Under the pieces are notes generated by a model that had not been told where the DNA came from, ran no database searches, and was given only the letters and a program-made list of their open reading frames with translations. A stretch of DNA of 64,000 nucleotides, taken from the NCBI RefSeq assembly GCF_004358025.1, contig NZ_SMTL01000002.1, forward strand, positions 310,001 through 374,000, written 5' to 3'. Source of the stretch: Rhizobium deserti (GTDB taxonomy: Bacteria > Pseudomonadota > Alphaproteobacteria > Rhizobiales > Rhizobiaceae). Positions 1-8,080 of the stretch are shown piece after piece. The number at the start of each line of letters is the position of its first letter. The first letter of the stretch is position 1. Both the position numbers and the translations under genes were made by a program.

Positions 1-202
1 CCAGCCGCTGAGTAGCCATGACATAGGACACGGCCTCGATCTCAAAGCTTGGGTTTAGACGTCCCATTGAGAGCACATTGTCGTTACAGGGTTAAAGAGG
101 GGCAATAACACGGGTTCGCAAAGCGTTGCCCAGCAGTCGAGATTGCAGGTCAAGGAGAAGAAACGGACCGTCCTTTGACCTGAAGATCTCGAAACGAGCC
201 AT
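1..202 (-). pseudogene. ccdB: CcdB-family toxin, in-frame stop, runs off left edge
   Basis: The frame opens MARFEIFRSKDGPFLLLDLQ and later reads LNPSFEIEAVSYVMATQRL, the two conserved blocks of CcdB (gyrase-poisoning toxin). A TAA at 94-92, codon 37, interrupts it in the same frame; reading through it restores the family match, so this is a nonsense change rather than a frameshift. The ATG at 202 directly follows the ccdA stop, as in a normal ccdAB operon. The 3' end lies outside the window. A 36-residue product should be inactive. Identity rests on remembered family consensus. Confidence 0.75.
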
Positions 203-424
203 CTAGAACTGCCGGTATTTCGCCAATGGCAGCCCATGCCGGTCGATACACACGTTCTCGGCTTGGTTCGCTTCCGCGTCCTCAATTTTCCAAAGCCGCT
301 CCTCGGCTTTCACCGCACGCGCAATGCAGTCTTCCGCAGCACGGATGACGTCGAGTTTCAGCTCCTGAGCTTCAGTCAGAAGTCACGCATCAAGCGAAAG
401 ATCGGCTGTTCTACAGTTGCTCAT
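203..424 (-). pseudogene. ccdA: CcdA-family antitoxin with in-frame stop
   Basis: The frame starts MSNCRTADLSLDA, meets TGA at 385-383 (codon 14), then continues LLTEAQELKLDVIRAAEDC and ends HGLPLAKYRQF, the hallmark C-terminus of CcdA antitoxins. The total of 73 codons matches the family's usual size. It sits immediately upstream of ccdB. The stop separates the N-terminal DNA-binding part from the C-terminal toxin-binding part. A downstream restart could in theory still make the neutralising segment, but no clear ribosome site was seen. Confidence 0.75.
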
Positions 425-469
425 GCATTTCTCCTCGGCTTGCAGGAATCATAGGCCTGCGCCTCCGGA

Positions 470-620
470 TCACAAGCTTACTAGCGCTTGACTAAGCTCC
501 CGCGCCCTGTCCGCTAAAGACCAGACTTCAGCGATCTTGCCTTTGCAAAACGGGTAGAAGACATTCTCGGGACACGTGATCTTCTTGCCGCTGGTGGTGC
601 ACCAGCCCTTTTTTATTGAG
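470..620 (-). pseudogene. C-terminal remnant of a SnoaL-like ester cyclase
   Basis: An open frame ending at the TGA at 472-470 reads SGKKITCPENVFYPFCKGKI then AEVWSLADRARELSQAL. This resembles the last strands and helix of SnoaL-like polyketide/ester cyclases (pattern T-G-K...ENVFY.F..GKI.EVWS). Only about 50 residues remain; a stop lies just upstream near the end of the ChrR-like gene and no start codon or N-terminal half is present. Assignment is by motif memory only. Confidence 0.4.
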
Positions 621-623
621 CCG

Positions 624-1268
624 TCAGATTCCGATCAGGTCTCCGAACAACCGCAGGGTAGAACCTGACAGCGCAATCGGTGCAAACAGGACGGAAAAGC
701 AGAGACAGGGACCTAATCTGCCGGCGACCGGCCTGTGGTCGAAGCTCTCGTCGGCGACGGAAATTTCGCCTTCCTTGAACCTGCCGCGGTGGTCGTGGAA
801 CTCACCTTCGAGCACGAGCGTCAGTTCCAGACCCTGGTGACTATGATGCGGCAGCGCCCTGCCCGGCCGCGCCCATATCAGGCTCGCTTCCATGTCGGCC
901 GAACTTTCGATGATGTATTGGCGGATTCCGGGCAACTTCCGCTTCCAGGGAATAGCCCCGAGATCCTTGCGGGTATAGGCCCGCAGCACTGCCGGAAATT
1001 CGCTTTCTTCAAGGGTCGGCTGGGCGGGATCTGTGTTTGGCGACGGAGACTGCAGGATCGCCTGAAGGCGCTGGTTGGGGTGGCTCAAACCAACAGGCTC
1101 GGTGCGGTTCAAAGCCTCACCCGCCAGATCCTGCAAGGTGCGGGCCAGCAGGCCGGAACTTGTTTGCATCTCGAGATGGGAACCAACCAGCACTTGCGCC
1201 GGTTCCGGCAGCACACCGGACACGTATTGGCCGATCAGGAAGTCCACACGTTCCAGATTCAACAACAT
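624..1268 (-). CDS. ChrR-like cupin anti-sigma factor homologue, zinc ligands lost
   Basis: 214 aa, the same length and layout as Rhodobacter ChrR: an N-terminal anti-sigma domain (about 1-85) and a C-terminal cupin (about 95-210). The cupin metal set is intact: H142, H144 and E148 in HHSHQGLELTLVLEGEF, plus H178. In the N-terminal domain the zinc motif H-x3-C-x2-C has become HLEMQTSS, keeping the His but losing both cysteines, and the first zinc-ligand His is also absent. ChrR normally holds an ECF sigma factor inactive and releases it on singlet oxygen or peroxide. No sigma gene lies next to it. It may be a cupin with an altered role rather than a working anti-sigma factor. Confidence 0.75.
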   Translation of the reverse strand: MLLNLERVDFLIGQYVSGVLPEPAQVLVGSHLEMQTSSGLLARTLQDLAGEALNRTEPVGLSHPNQRLQAILQSPSPNTDPAQPTLEESEFPAVLRAYTRKDLGAIPWKRKLPGIRQYIIESSADMEASLIWARPGRALPHHSHQGLELTLVLEGEFHDHRGRFKEGEISVADESFDHRPVAGRLGPCLCFSVLFAPIALSGSTLRLFGDLIGI

Positions 1269-1552
1269 GATTGGGAACCGGTTTCGTCAATGAGGCGCAC
1301 CGCAAACTGAGGCCTCGTCCTCCGCGAAATAGCATCCCTGCCAGCAAGGCCTTTCGCGTCGCGCTTATACTTTACTGCCGCCCGCAGGTTTTGTCGATAA
1401 GCATCCAGTCGGCCGCGCCGAAGGACACCTGGCGCTGGTAGAGGCAGATTTTGCACGGCTTCCGGTTTATGCTGAAAAAGATTTCTTGCCCGCTGCGCCT
1501 TGTCCGCCGAAAAGACGCTGATTACATGTTCCCAGAACAAGAAGGCTTCCCC

Positions 1553-2590
1553 ATGATCTCCCAGTCCTCCGTACTAGAAGTGATCGGCAATACGCCTTTG
1601 ATCCGGCTGAAAGGCGCTTCCGAAGCGACCGGATGCGAGATCCTCGGCAAGGCGGAGTTCCTCAATCCGGGCCAGTCGGTCAAGGATCGGGCCGCTCTCT
1701 ACATCATCCGCGACGCAGAGAAGAAGGGACTGCTGCGGCCGGGTGGTGTCATTGTTGAAGGCACAGCCGGCAATACCGGCATCGGCCTGACGCTGGTGGC
1801 AAAGGCGCTGGGTTACCGGACCGTTATCGTCATCCCGGAAACGCAGAGCCAGGAGAAGAAAGATGCCCTGCGGCTGATGGGCGCTGAACTGGTGGAAGTT
1901 CCAGCAGTCCCCTACAAGAACCCGAATAATTACGTGAAGGTATCGGGACGCCTGGCTGAGGAACTGGCCACAAGCGAGCCGGCCGGCGCAATATGGGCCA
2001 ACCAGTTCGACAATGTTGCCAACCGCCAGGCGCATATCGAGGGTACCGCACGGGAAATCTGGGAGCAGACCGGCGGCAAGATCGACGGCTTCATTTGCGC
2101 CGTCGGTTCTGGCGGTACGCTTGCCGGTACCGCTGCCGGACTGAAGGAGAAGAACCCGAACATCAAGATCGGCATTGCTGATCCCGAAGGTGCAGCGCTC
2201 TACGAATTCTATGCCCATGGCGAGTTCAAATCAGAGGGCAATTCCATCACGGAAGGCATCGGCCAAGGGCGTATCACCGCCAATCTGGAAGGCTTCCAGC
2301 CGGACTTTGCTTATCGCATATCCGATGCGGAAGCCCTGCCCGTGGTCTTTGAACTGGTCGAGCATGAGGGCCTTTGCCTCGGCGGCTCATCGGGTATTAA
2401 CATAGCCGGTGCCATGCGTCTTGCCGGGGAGCTTGGTCCGGGGCATACGATCGTGACGATCCTGTGCGATTACGGCAATCGCTACCAGTCCAAGCTCTTC
2501 AATCCGGATTTCCTCAAGTCGAAAGGCCTGCCGGTGCCCGCCTGGCTGACGCAGAAACGGGAAATCACCGTACCGTTCCAGACCGCCTGA
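1553..2590 (+). CDS. cysK: Cysteine synthase (O-acetylserine sulfhydrylase)
   Basis: 345 aa, PLP-dependent beta-replacement enzyme making L-cysteine from O-acetylserine and sulfide in the cytosol. Visible marks are the opening VIGNTPLIRLK, the PLP lysine K44 in NPGQSVKDRA, the substrate loop EGTAGNTGIG and the phosphate-binding glycines GSGGTLAGTA. It is slightly longer than the E. coli CysK (about 320 aa). Start chosen at 1553 because AGAAGG lies about 7 nt upstream and the family homology begins at once; an upstream ATG at 1526 is possible. It leads a co-directional run with alaX, sseA and a GNAT gene. Confidence 0.92.
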   Translation: MISQSSVLEVIGNTPLIRLKGASEATGCEILGKAEFLNPGQSVKDRAALYIIRDAEKKGLLRPGGVIVEGTAGNTGIGLTLVAKALGYRTVIVIPETQSQEKKDALRLMGAELVEVPAVPYKNPNNYVKVSGRLAEELATSEPAGAIWANQFDNVANRQAHIEGTAREIWEQTGGKIDGFICAVGSGGTLAGTAAGLKEKNPNIKIGIADPEGAALYEFYAHGEFKSEGNSITEGIGQGRITANLEGFQPDFAYRISDAEALPVVFELVEHEGLCLGGSSGINIAGAMRLAGELGPGHTIVTILCDYGNRYQSKLFNPDFLKSKGLPVPAWLTQKREITVPFQTA

Positions 2591-2611
2591 TCGTAATCGA
2601 GCCCGCTAGTC

Positions 2612-3349
2612 ATGCCCGTTGAAGCTCTCTACCGCGACGACTTCTATCTTTCGACAGCCGAAGCGGTGGTGACTTCCGTCCATCCGGATGGTGCCATCGA
2701 GCTTGACCGCACCTGCTTTTACGCGACGTCAGGCGGACAGCCAGGCGATACGGGCTTCCTCGAGCGCGCGGACGGCGAAAAGATTCAGCTGGGCGTCACC
2801 AGGCACGGCCCGACCAAAGACATGATCATCCATATGCCGCTTGATGGCGAAGCTCAGCCATTGGTGGGCGAGAAGGTGGTGATGCATATCAACTGGACCC
2901 GCCGCTACAAGCTGATGCGCATGCATACGGCCTGTCATCTGCTCTCCGTCGTCTGCCAATTCCCGATCACAGGTGCCGCGGTCGGCGAGGATGAATCCCG
3001 GGTCGACTTTGACATGAGCGAGGCGATCGACAAGGACGACGTGACGGCGCGGCTGATGGATCTCGTCCGGCAGAACCACCCGGTCACCCTGCAATGGATC
3101 ACCGATGCCGAGCTTGCCGCCAATCCCGGCATTGTCAAATCCAAGAATGTTCGTCCTCCCATGGGCCTTGGGCGTGTCAGCCTTGTCTGCATCGGCCAAG
3201 ACTCCAGCGTTGACAGCCAGCCCTGCGGCGGCACACATGTCTCCGAAACCCAGGAGGTCGGGGCGATTCACATCGCCAAGATCGAGAAAAAGGGCAAGGA
3301 AAACCGCCGCTTCCGTATCCGGTTCGGCGTGCCCGCCGCAGAAGCCTGA
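2612..3349 (+). CDS. alaX: AlaX-type trans-acting alanyl-tRNA editing protein
   Basis: 245 aa, free-standing homologue of the AlaRS editing domain that hydrolyses Ser- or Gly-tRNA(Ala). The zinc site is complete: H105 and H109 in HTACH, then C205 and H209 in CGGTH. An N-terminal AlaRS-like barrel (about 1-95, with the FYATSGGQPGDTG loop) precedes the editing core, fitting the AlaX-M class. It starts 21 nt after cysK and ends 22 nt before sseA, so the three are probably cotranscribed. Linking tRNA proofreading to a cysteine synthase is an observation of context, not proof of shared function. Confidence 0.9.
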   Translation: MPVEALYRDDFYLSTAEAVVTSVHPDGAIELDRTCFYATSGGQPGDTGFLERADGEKIQLGVTRHGPTKDMIIHMPLDGEAQPLVGEKVVMHINWTRRYKLMRMHTACHLLSVVCQFPITGAAVGEDESRVDFDMSEAIDKDDVTARLMDLVRQNHPVTLQWITDAELAANPGIVKSKNVRPPMGLGRVSLVCIGQDSSVDSQPCGGTHVSETQEVGAIHIAKIEKKGKENRRFRIRFGVPAAEA

Positions 3350-3371
3350 ATTATCCGACAGGAGACCTATC

Positions 3372-4238
3372 ATGAGCGAGACAAGCCGTTTCGTCGTTTC
3401 GTCCGAATGGCTCCACAATGAGCTCGGCAGCCCTGACTTGAGGATTGTCGATGCCTCCTTCTATCTGCCGGCGCAGAAACGTGATGCGGATGCGGAATAT
3501 GCTGCCGGGCATATTCCCGGTGCCATGCGCTTCGATCACGATAAGGTCGCCAATCATTCGACCGGCCTGCCGCATATGGTACCGCCGCCGGAGGTCTTTG
3601 CCGAAGCGGTCGGCAAGATGGGCATCTGCGAAACTGACCGGGTCGTGATCTATGATGGTCCTGGCATTTTTTCCGCGCCTCGTGGCTGGTGGCTGTTCCG
3701 CATCATGGGCGCCAGACAGGTCTTCGTGCTCGACGGCGGCCTTGATGGATGGAAGTCAGAGGGTCGGCCTTTGGAGACCGAAGTTCCCTCGCCGACACCC
3801 TGCCAGTTCAACGCCGATCTGCGCGTCGACAAGGTCATCGACTTTCAGTCCATGCTTTCGATCGTCAGCGAAGGCACGAGCCAGATCGCGGATGCACGCA
3901 GCTTCGGTCGGTTTACCGGTTCGGAGCCGGAACCGCGGTCTGGCATGCGCTCCGGCCATATGCCTGGGGCCTTCAGCCTTGCATCCAGCACGTTCTCGGT
4001 CAACGGCAAGCTGAAGCCGCTTTCCGAGCTTCGCCAGGCTATCGAGGATGCGGGCATAGACTTCGGCAAGCCAATCGTGACGAGCTGCGGGTCCGGCATT
4101 ACTGCCGCGATCATCACGCTCGCACTTGAGTCCCTCGGACATGAAGACAACGCTCTTTACGACGGCTCCTGGGCCGAATGGGGCAGCCGCCAAGATACGC
4201 CGATCGTTACCGGTCCAGCCCATCCGGATCGGGTTTAA
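3372..4238 (+). CDS. sseA: 3-mercaptopyruvate/thiosulfate sulfurtransferase
   Basis: 288 aa with two rhodanese domains (about 5-135 and 155-280). The active-site loop CGSGITA, with the catalytic cysteine near residue 238, matches the mercaptopyruvate-type consensus CG(S/T)G(V/I)T rather than the rhodanese CRxGx[R/T]. It moves sulfur from 3-mercaptopyruvate to thiol acceptors or cyanide. The start at 3372 has AGGAG about 7 nt upstream. It follows cysK and alaX closely, making a sulfur-amino-acid theme likely for the operon. Confidence 0.9.
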   Translation: MSETSRFVVSSEWLHNELGSPDLRIVDASFYLPAQKRDADAEYAAGHIPGAMRFDHDKVANHSTGLPHMVPPPEVFAEAVGKMGICETDRVVIYDGPGIFSAPRGWWLFRIMGARQVFVLDGGLDGWKSEGRPLETEVPSPTPCQFNADLRVDKVIDFQSMLSIVSEGTSQIADARSFGRFTGSEPEPRSGMRSGHMPGAFSLASSTFSVNGKLKPLSELRQAIEDAGIDFGKPIVTSCGSGITAAIITLALESLGHEDNALYDGSWAEWGSRQDTPIVTGPAHPDRV

Positions 4239-4244
4239 GCCGCC

Positions 4245-4802
4245 ATGGCCAAACTTCCCGCACCGCTCAAGGCGCATGTCACCAAGTTGGAGATGACAGC
4301 CCCTCCGAAGGCCAGCCTGCCCGTGCCGAGCAATATCCAGACTGCTATCATGCGGGCGCCGGAGATACCGCTCCATTATTACCGCTATCTTTACCGGCAG
4401 GTGGGCAAACGGTGGCACTGGTACAAGCGGCTGAAGATGAGCGATCCCGAATTGTCCGCGGCGATTCATGATCCGCGCGTGTCGGTGACGGTGCTTTATG
4501 TCAATGGCGCGCCGGCAGGCTTTTTCGAGCTCTTGAAGGAAAACGAAGAGGTAACCGAACTCTCTTACTTCGGCCTTTTCGAGCGGGCGATCGGACTTGG
4601 AATCGGCAAGTGGTTCCTGCTCCAGGCGCTTTATTCCGCTTGGCAGGACAATCCGGTCAAGGTCACGGTGACCACCAATACGCTCGACCATCCGCGGGCG
4701 CTGCAGCTCTATCAGATGATGGGTTTTTCGCCTGTCTCCACCTATGAGGCGTTCGTCCAACCCATGACGGATGCGGAGCTGTTGAAAGCACTGGACGGCT
4801 GA
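4245..4802 (+). CDS. GNAT-family N-acetyltransferase
   Basis: 185 aa. The acetyl-CoA loop is seen as ERAIGLGIGKWFL (R/Q-x-x-G-x-G/A type) and is followed by NTLDHPRALQLYQMMGFSPV, the usual GNAT motif B ending in a GF turn. Six nt separate it from sseA, so translation is probably coupled and it belongs to the same operon. Substrate cannot be told from sequence; the preceding thiol and tRNA genes do not settle it. Confidence 0.85.
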   Translation: MAKLPAPLKAHVTKLEMTAPPKASLPVPSNIQTAIMRAPEIPLHYYRYLYRQVGKRWHWYKRLKMSDPELSAAIHDPRVSVTVLYVNGAPAGFFELLKENEEVTELSYFGLFERAIGLGIGKWFLLQALYSAWQDNPVKVTVTTNTLDHPRALQLYQMMGFSPVSTYEAFVQPMTDAELLKALDG

Positions 4803-4874
4803 ACCCGCGCAGGTTTCGGGTGGCGGTGCATGCGCGTGGGCGGCATGAAGAGGCGAGCCAACAGGAGTTCGCCG

Positions 4875-5342
4875 ATGTCCATTATCTTCCAAGCCATGCC
4901 TGAACAAGACGCCGCCTATCTCTGGGCTGGCGGCGCCGATGCCTATGGGCGCCAGCCGGAAACCATGATGTCGGATGGACCCGGCTATCCATGCCGCCAT
5001 TGCCTGCGGAATATCGGTTCGGGAGAGGGGTTGCTCGTCCTCGCCTATCGTCCCTTCCCCGAGCTTCAACCCTATGCTGAGACCGGGCCGATCTTTCTGC
5101 ACAAAAAGCCTTGCAGCCGATATCATGCCGCCGAAGTCATGCCGCCTGTTCTTTCGAGCCCGGATTATATCGTGCGGGGCTATGGCTACAATGACAGGAT
5201 CGTTTACGGCAGCGGCGCGGTGACGCCCGTAGAAATTATCCCATCACGTGCGCAGGAACTGCTCACCCGAGACGACATCGCCTACCTGCACGTGCGCTCT
5301 GCCCGTAACAACTGCTATCAGTGCCGGATTGATCGCGCCTGA
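4875..5342 (+). CDS. DUF1203 family protein
   Basis: 155 aa, cytosolic, no signal peptide. The order of conserved blocks (PCRHCLRNIGSGEGLLVLAY, then GPIFLHKKPC, then GYGYNDRIVYG and a C-terminal VRSARNNCYQCRI) matches DUF1203, a family of unknown function. Four cysteines occur in two C-x2-C pairs (PCRHC, NCYQC), suggesting a metal or redox site, which is inference. Start at 4875 is preceded by AGGAG; a longer frame begins at 4830 but adds unconserved sequence. Confidence 0.8.
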   Translation: MSIIFQAMPEQDAAYLWAGGADAYGRQPETMMSDGPGYPCRHCLRNIGSGEGLLVLAYRPFPELQPYAETGPIFLHKKPCSRYHAAEVMPPVLSSPDYIVRGYGYNDRIVYGSGAVTPVEIIPSRAQELLTRDDIAYLHVRSARNNCYQCRIDRA

Positions 5343-5360
5343 CTGATCCGACAAAAGGAA

Positions 5361-5389
5361 GACGCCCCGGCTGAAGCGGGGACGCCTTT
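5361..5389. terminator. Hairpin between convergent DUF1203 and PadR genes
   Basis: GACGCCCCG and CGGGGACGCC flank a short loop, giving a GC-rich stem with short T or A runs on both sides. It lies in the 68-nt gap between two convergent genes, so a shared bidirectional terminator is likely. Confidence 0.6.
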
Positions 5390-5410
5390 GTCAAATCCCT
5401 TCGACGAGAT

Positions 5411-6085
5411 TCAGTTGGCCGGTCGCTCCAGATCCTCGGCAATCTGCAGCAGTAGTTTCACCACCTCGCCTGTCTTGGCTTCGTCGGCCTGCAGCTTGCG
5501 GGCCACAACCTCCCGCAGGTTCAACATGGCCGCATCGACGCTGCGTGGCAGCATCGGGCCGGCGTCCGGGCCACGCTGCTGAGACCTTTCCTGCTTTTCG
5601 CGAATGCGCTCGGCGAATTGCGAGAGACGGTCGAGGATCATCGACGCAAAGCTGCGGTTCTCCTCGAGATAGGCGCGCCCTTCCTCAGTGATGGCATAAC
5701 GCTTCTTGTTGCCATCCGCTTCCGAGACGACGTAACCAGCCTCTTCGAGGTAAGTCAGGGTGGGGTAGATGACGCCGGGGCTTGGAGCATAAAAGCCGTA
5801 GGTTAAGTCCTCGATGTGCTTGATGATCTCATAACCATGCCGCGGCTCCTTTTCGATCAGCGCCAGCACCACCAGCCGCAGGTCGCCCTGCATCAAGAAC
5901 CGGCCGACACGACCCTCGCCGTCGTCACCAAATCCTCGGCCACCGGGGGCCCTCCCACCGCCGGGACCTCCCTTGCCGCCGCGGCCGCTAAACGGCCCGC
6001 CGCGCATAGCAAACATTTCCTCAAACGCGCGCCGGTCGCCGCTATTACGGCAGCCATGGCGTCCATCAAATCTCTGTCCAAACAT
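5411..6085 (-). CDS. PadR-family transcriptional regulator
   Basis: 224 aa. The PadR winged helix is at about 65-140 (LRLVVLALIEKEPRHGYEII, then PSPGVIYPTLTYLEEAGYV and KKRYAITEEGRAYL), followed by a helical dimer arm with Gln/Arg/Glu-rich residues. Unusual is the N-terminal extension at about 24-62, rich in Gly and Arg (RGGKGGPGGGRAPGGRG), probably disordered. AAAGGAG precedes the ATG. The promoter carries a perfect inverted repeat (6101-6126), so autoregulation is likely. No transporter or divergent target is adjacent. Ligand unknown. Confidence 0.88.
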   Translation of the reverse strand: MFGQRFDGRHGCRNSGDRRAFEEMFAMRGGPFSGRGGKGGPGGGRAPGGRGFGDDGEGRVGRFLMQGDLRLVVLALIEKEPRHGYEIIKHIEDLTYGFYAPSPGVIYPTLTYLEEAGYVVSEADGNKKRYAITEEGRAYLEENRSFASMILDRLSQFAERIREKQERSQQRGPDAGPMLPRSVDAAMLNLREVVARKLQADEAKTGEVVKLLLQIAEDLERPAN

Positions 6086-6100
6086 GCTGTCTCCTTTAGA

Positions 6101-6126
6101 CTATCTTTCGATATATCTAAAGATAG
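6101..6126. promoter_or_regulatory. Probable PadR operator, inverted repeat
   Basis: CTATCTTT and AAAGATAG are perfect 8-nt arms around CGATATATCT, immediately upstream of the padR ribosome site. The AT-rich dyad in an otherwise GC-rich sequence fits PadR/VanR-type operators. Related cores occur nearby: CGATATAACTAAGAT at 6154 and CGATATATCTT at 6250. Confidence 0.65.
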
Positions 6127-6260
6127 TGAACCCGCAGCGTCTGTCAATGGTTACGATATAACTAAGATGCATTTGATGGATGCGCTTAGGCCGTTGCGTA
6201 GGCGCATTCCATGGCTTCAGATGGCCGGCAGAGAGGTTAGCGAAGGGTCCGATATATCTT

Positions 6261-7379
6261 TTACGCGACGTTCAGCAGGCTTTCCGGCGCAGACACTTCA
6301 TAGCCAAGCGCTTCCGCGACCGGCTTGCTGGTCACCCTGCCCTTATGGACGTTGAGCCCATTGCGCAAATGTCTGTCTTCGGCGATTGCACGCAATCCCC
6401 GGTCGGCGAGCGCCAGCCCGTGCTGAAGGGTCGCATTGTTGAGCGCATGGGCCGATGTGACCGGCACGGCGCCCGGCATGTTCGCGACGCAATAGTGGAT
6501 AATGCCATCGACCTCGTAGACGGGCTCGGAATGCGTCGTTGCATGCGAGGTTTCGAAGCACCCCCCCTGATCGATGGCGACGTCGACCATGACCGCGCCT
6601 TGCCTCATGCCGGACAGCATATCGCGGCTGACGAGTTTTGGCGCGGCAGCGCCCGGTATCAGCACGGCGCCGATCACCAGATCGGCGGCAAAGACTTCCT
6701 CTTCCAGTGCGTCGATGGTGGAATAGCGCGTGTGGACGCGGCCATTGAAGAGGTCGTCCAACTGGCGAAGGCGCGGCAAGGAACGGTCCAGGATGCTCAC
6801 ATCGGCACCGAGCCCGACCGCCATGCGTGCAGCATGCAGGCCGACGACGCCGCCGCCGATGACGACGACCTTTGCCGGCAGCACGCCCGGCACGCCTCCC
6901 AGCAGGATGCCACGCCCGCCATTGGCCTTTTGAAGGGCGGTTGCGCCCGCTTGTATGGCCAGGCGCCCCGCCACTTCCGACATGGGCGCAAGCAGCGGCA
7001 GCCCGCCACGCTCGTCCGTCACTGTTTCATAGGCGACCGCCGTCACTCCGGAGGCAAGCAGTCCCTTGGTCTGTTCCGGATCAGGCGCAAGATGAAGGTA
7101 GGTATAAAGGATTTGGCCGTCGCGCAGCTGCGCCCATTCGCCCGGCTGCGGCTCCTTCACCTTCACCACCATATCGGAGCGCTCGAAGATTTCCTTGGCG
7201 CTGGCGACGATCCTTGCCCCTGCCGCGGCATAGGCACCATCATCGGCGCCTATGCCGGCGCCAGCCCCCGTCTCGATCAGAACCTCGTGGCCGTGCGCCA
7301 CATATTCGCGCACCGCGCCGGGGGTCAGACCGACGCGATATTCATGGTTTTTGATTTCCTTCGGACATCCGACACGCAT
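6261..7379 (-). CDS. ald: Alanine dehydrogenase
   Basis: 372 aa, NAD-dependent interconversion of L-alanine with pyruvate and ammonia. Visible marks are the opening [19 protein letters not shown], the catalytic lysine region VKVKEPQ and histidine in YTYLHLAPD, and the Rossmann loop [15 protein letters not shown] followed by an acidic ILD. Full family length. It is transcribed divergently from an Lrp/AsnC regulator 153 nt away, the standard arrangement in which that regulator activates ald in response to alanine. Confidence 0.95.
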   Translation of the reverse strand: MRVGCPKEIKNHEYRVGLTPGAVREYVAHGHEVLIETGAGAGIGADDGAYAAAGARIVASAKEIFERSDMVVKVKEPQPGEWAQLRDGQILYTYLHLAPDPEQTKGLLASGVTAVAYETVTDERGGLPLLAPMSEVAGRLAIQAGATALQKANGGRGILLGGVPGVLPAKVVVIGGGVVGLHAARMAVGLGADVSILDRSLPRLRQLDDLFNGRVHTRYSTIDALEEEVFAADLVIGAVLIPGAAAPKLVSRDMLSGMRQGAVMVDVAIDQGGCFETSHATTHSEPVYEVDGIIHYCVANMPGAVPVTSAHALNNATLQHGLALADRGLRAIAEDRHLRNGLNVHKGRVTSKPVAEALGYEVSAPESLLNVA

Positions 7380-7492
7380 GCAGCGCTCCTTTCAATTGTG
7401 GCTTCGCCATTGATGTTCCCGCTTGCAAGCAAAGCAGAGGACGCAACGAATGTCCTTGCGAAGTAGGATTGCCGATGCGGCTGAATCGGTAA

Positions 7493-7513
7493 ATGCTTGC
7501 ACAGGGTAAGCAT
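7493..7513. promoter_or_regulatory. Inverted repeat, candidate Lrp-type operator
   Basis: ATGCTT and AAGCAT are perfect arms with a 9-nt spacer, 20 nt upstream of the lrp-like start in the ald divergent promoter. A second palindrome, GCTTGCAAGC, lies at 7421-7430 and shares GCTTGCA with the first. Together they could bind the regulator; binding is inferred. Confidence 0.45.
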
Positions 7514-7532
7514 AAATTGGAAGGATCTTCGA

Positions 7533-7994
7533 ATGCCTGGCTATGACGCCATCGATCTTGCGATCATGCGGACCTTGCAGGATCACGGCAGGATCTCCAA
7601 TGCCGAGCTTGCCGAACGTATCGGCCTCTCCCCCTCCGCCTGCTCCAGGCGCTTGGACATACTCGAGAAGAACGGCACGATCAGCGGCTATCACGCGCGC
7701 CTTTCCAACAAGGCGCTCGATTTCAAGATGATGGTGATCGTGCACATTTCGCTGTCCGGACAGTTCGCCAAGACGCTGACGGAGTTCGAGGCGGCGGTGA
7801 AGCTTTGCCCTAATGTTCTCGTCTGCTACCTGATGTCGGGGGAGTACGACTACATCCTGCGCGTTGCGGCCAAGGATCTGGAGGATTACGAGCGCATCCA
7901 CAGAGACTGGCTGTCGGCCCTGCCACATGTGGTCAAGATCAATTCGAGTTTTGCGCTCCGCGAGATCATCGACCGTCCCAATGTGGGACTGTGA
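7533..7994 (+). CDS. Lrp/AsnC-family regulator, probable ald activator
   Basis: 153 aa. The helix-turn-helix spans about 20-45 (ISNAELAERIGLSPSACSRR) and the RAM effector domain about 65-145 (MMVIVHISLSG to GEYDYILRVAAKD). The start at 7533 is preceded by GGAAGGA; a frame from 7497 lacks one. Divergent placement from ald makes alanine the expected effector, by analogy with AldR/BkdR-type regulators. Confidence 0.9.
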   Translation: MPGYDAIDLAIMRTLQDHGRISNAELAERIGLSPSACSRRLDILEKNGTISGYHARLSNKALDFKMMVIVHISLSGQFAKTLTEFEAAVKLCPNVLVCYLMSGEYDYILRVAAKDLEDYERIHRDWLSALPHVVKINSSFALREIIDRPNVGL

Positions 7995-8080
7995 AGGCGA
8001 TCGGTCGAATTTTACCTGACGGGCTAAATATAATTCAATGCATTGTTGTTATTTTTCTGAACGGAAGCCAGGGGAAGGCC

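Noticed and set aside
1259..1540. Minus-strand frames upstream of the ChrR-like gene, checked for a missing ECF sigma factor
   Set aside because: None shows sigma region 2 or 4 motifs. One frame reads PCKICLYQR, like a DsbB cysteine motif, but it is short, has no start codon and no membrane helices.
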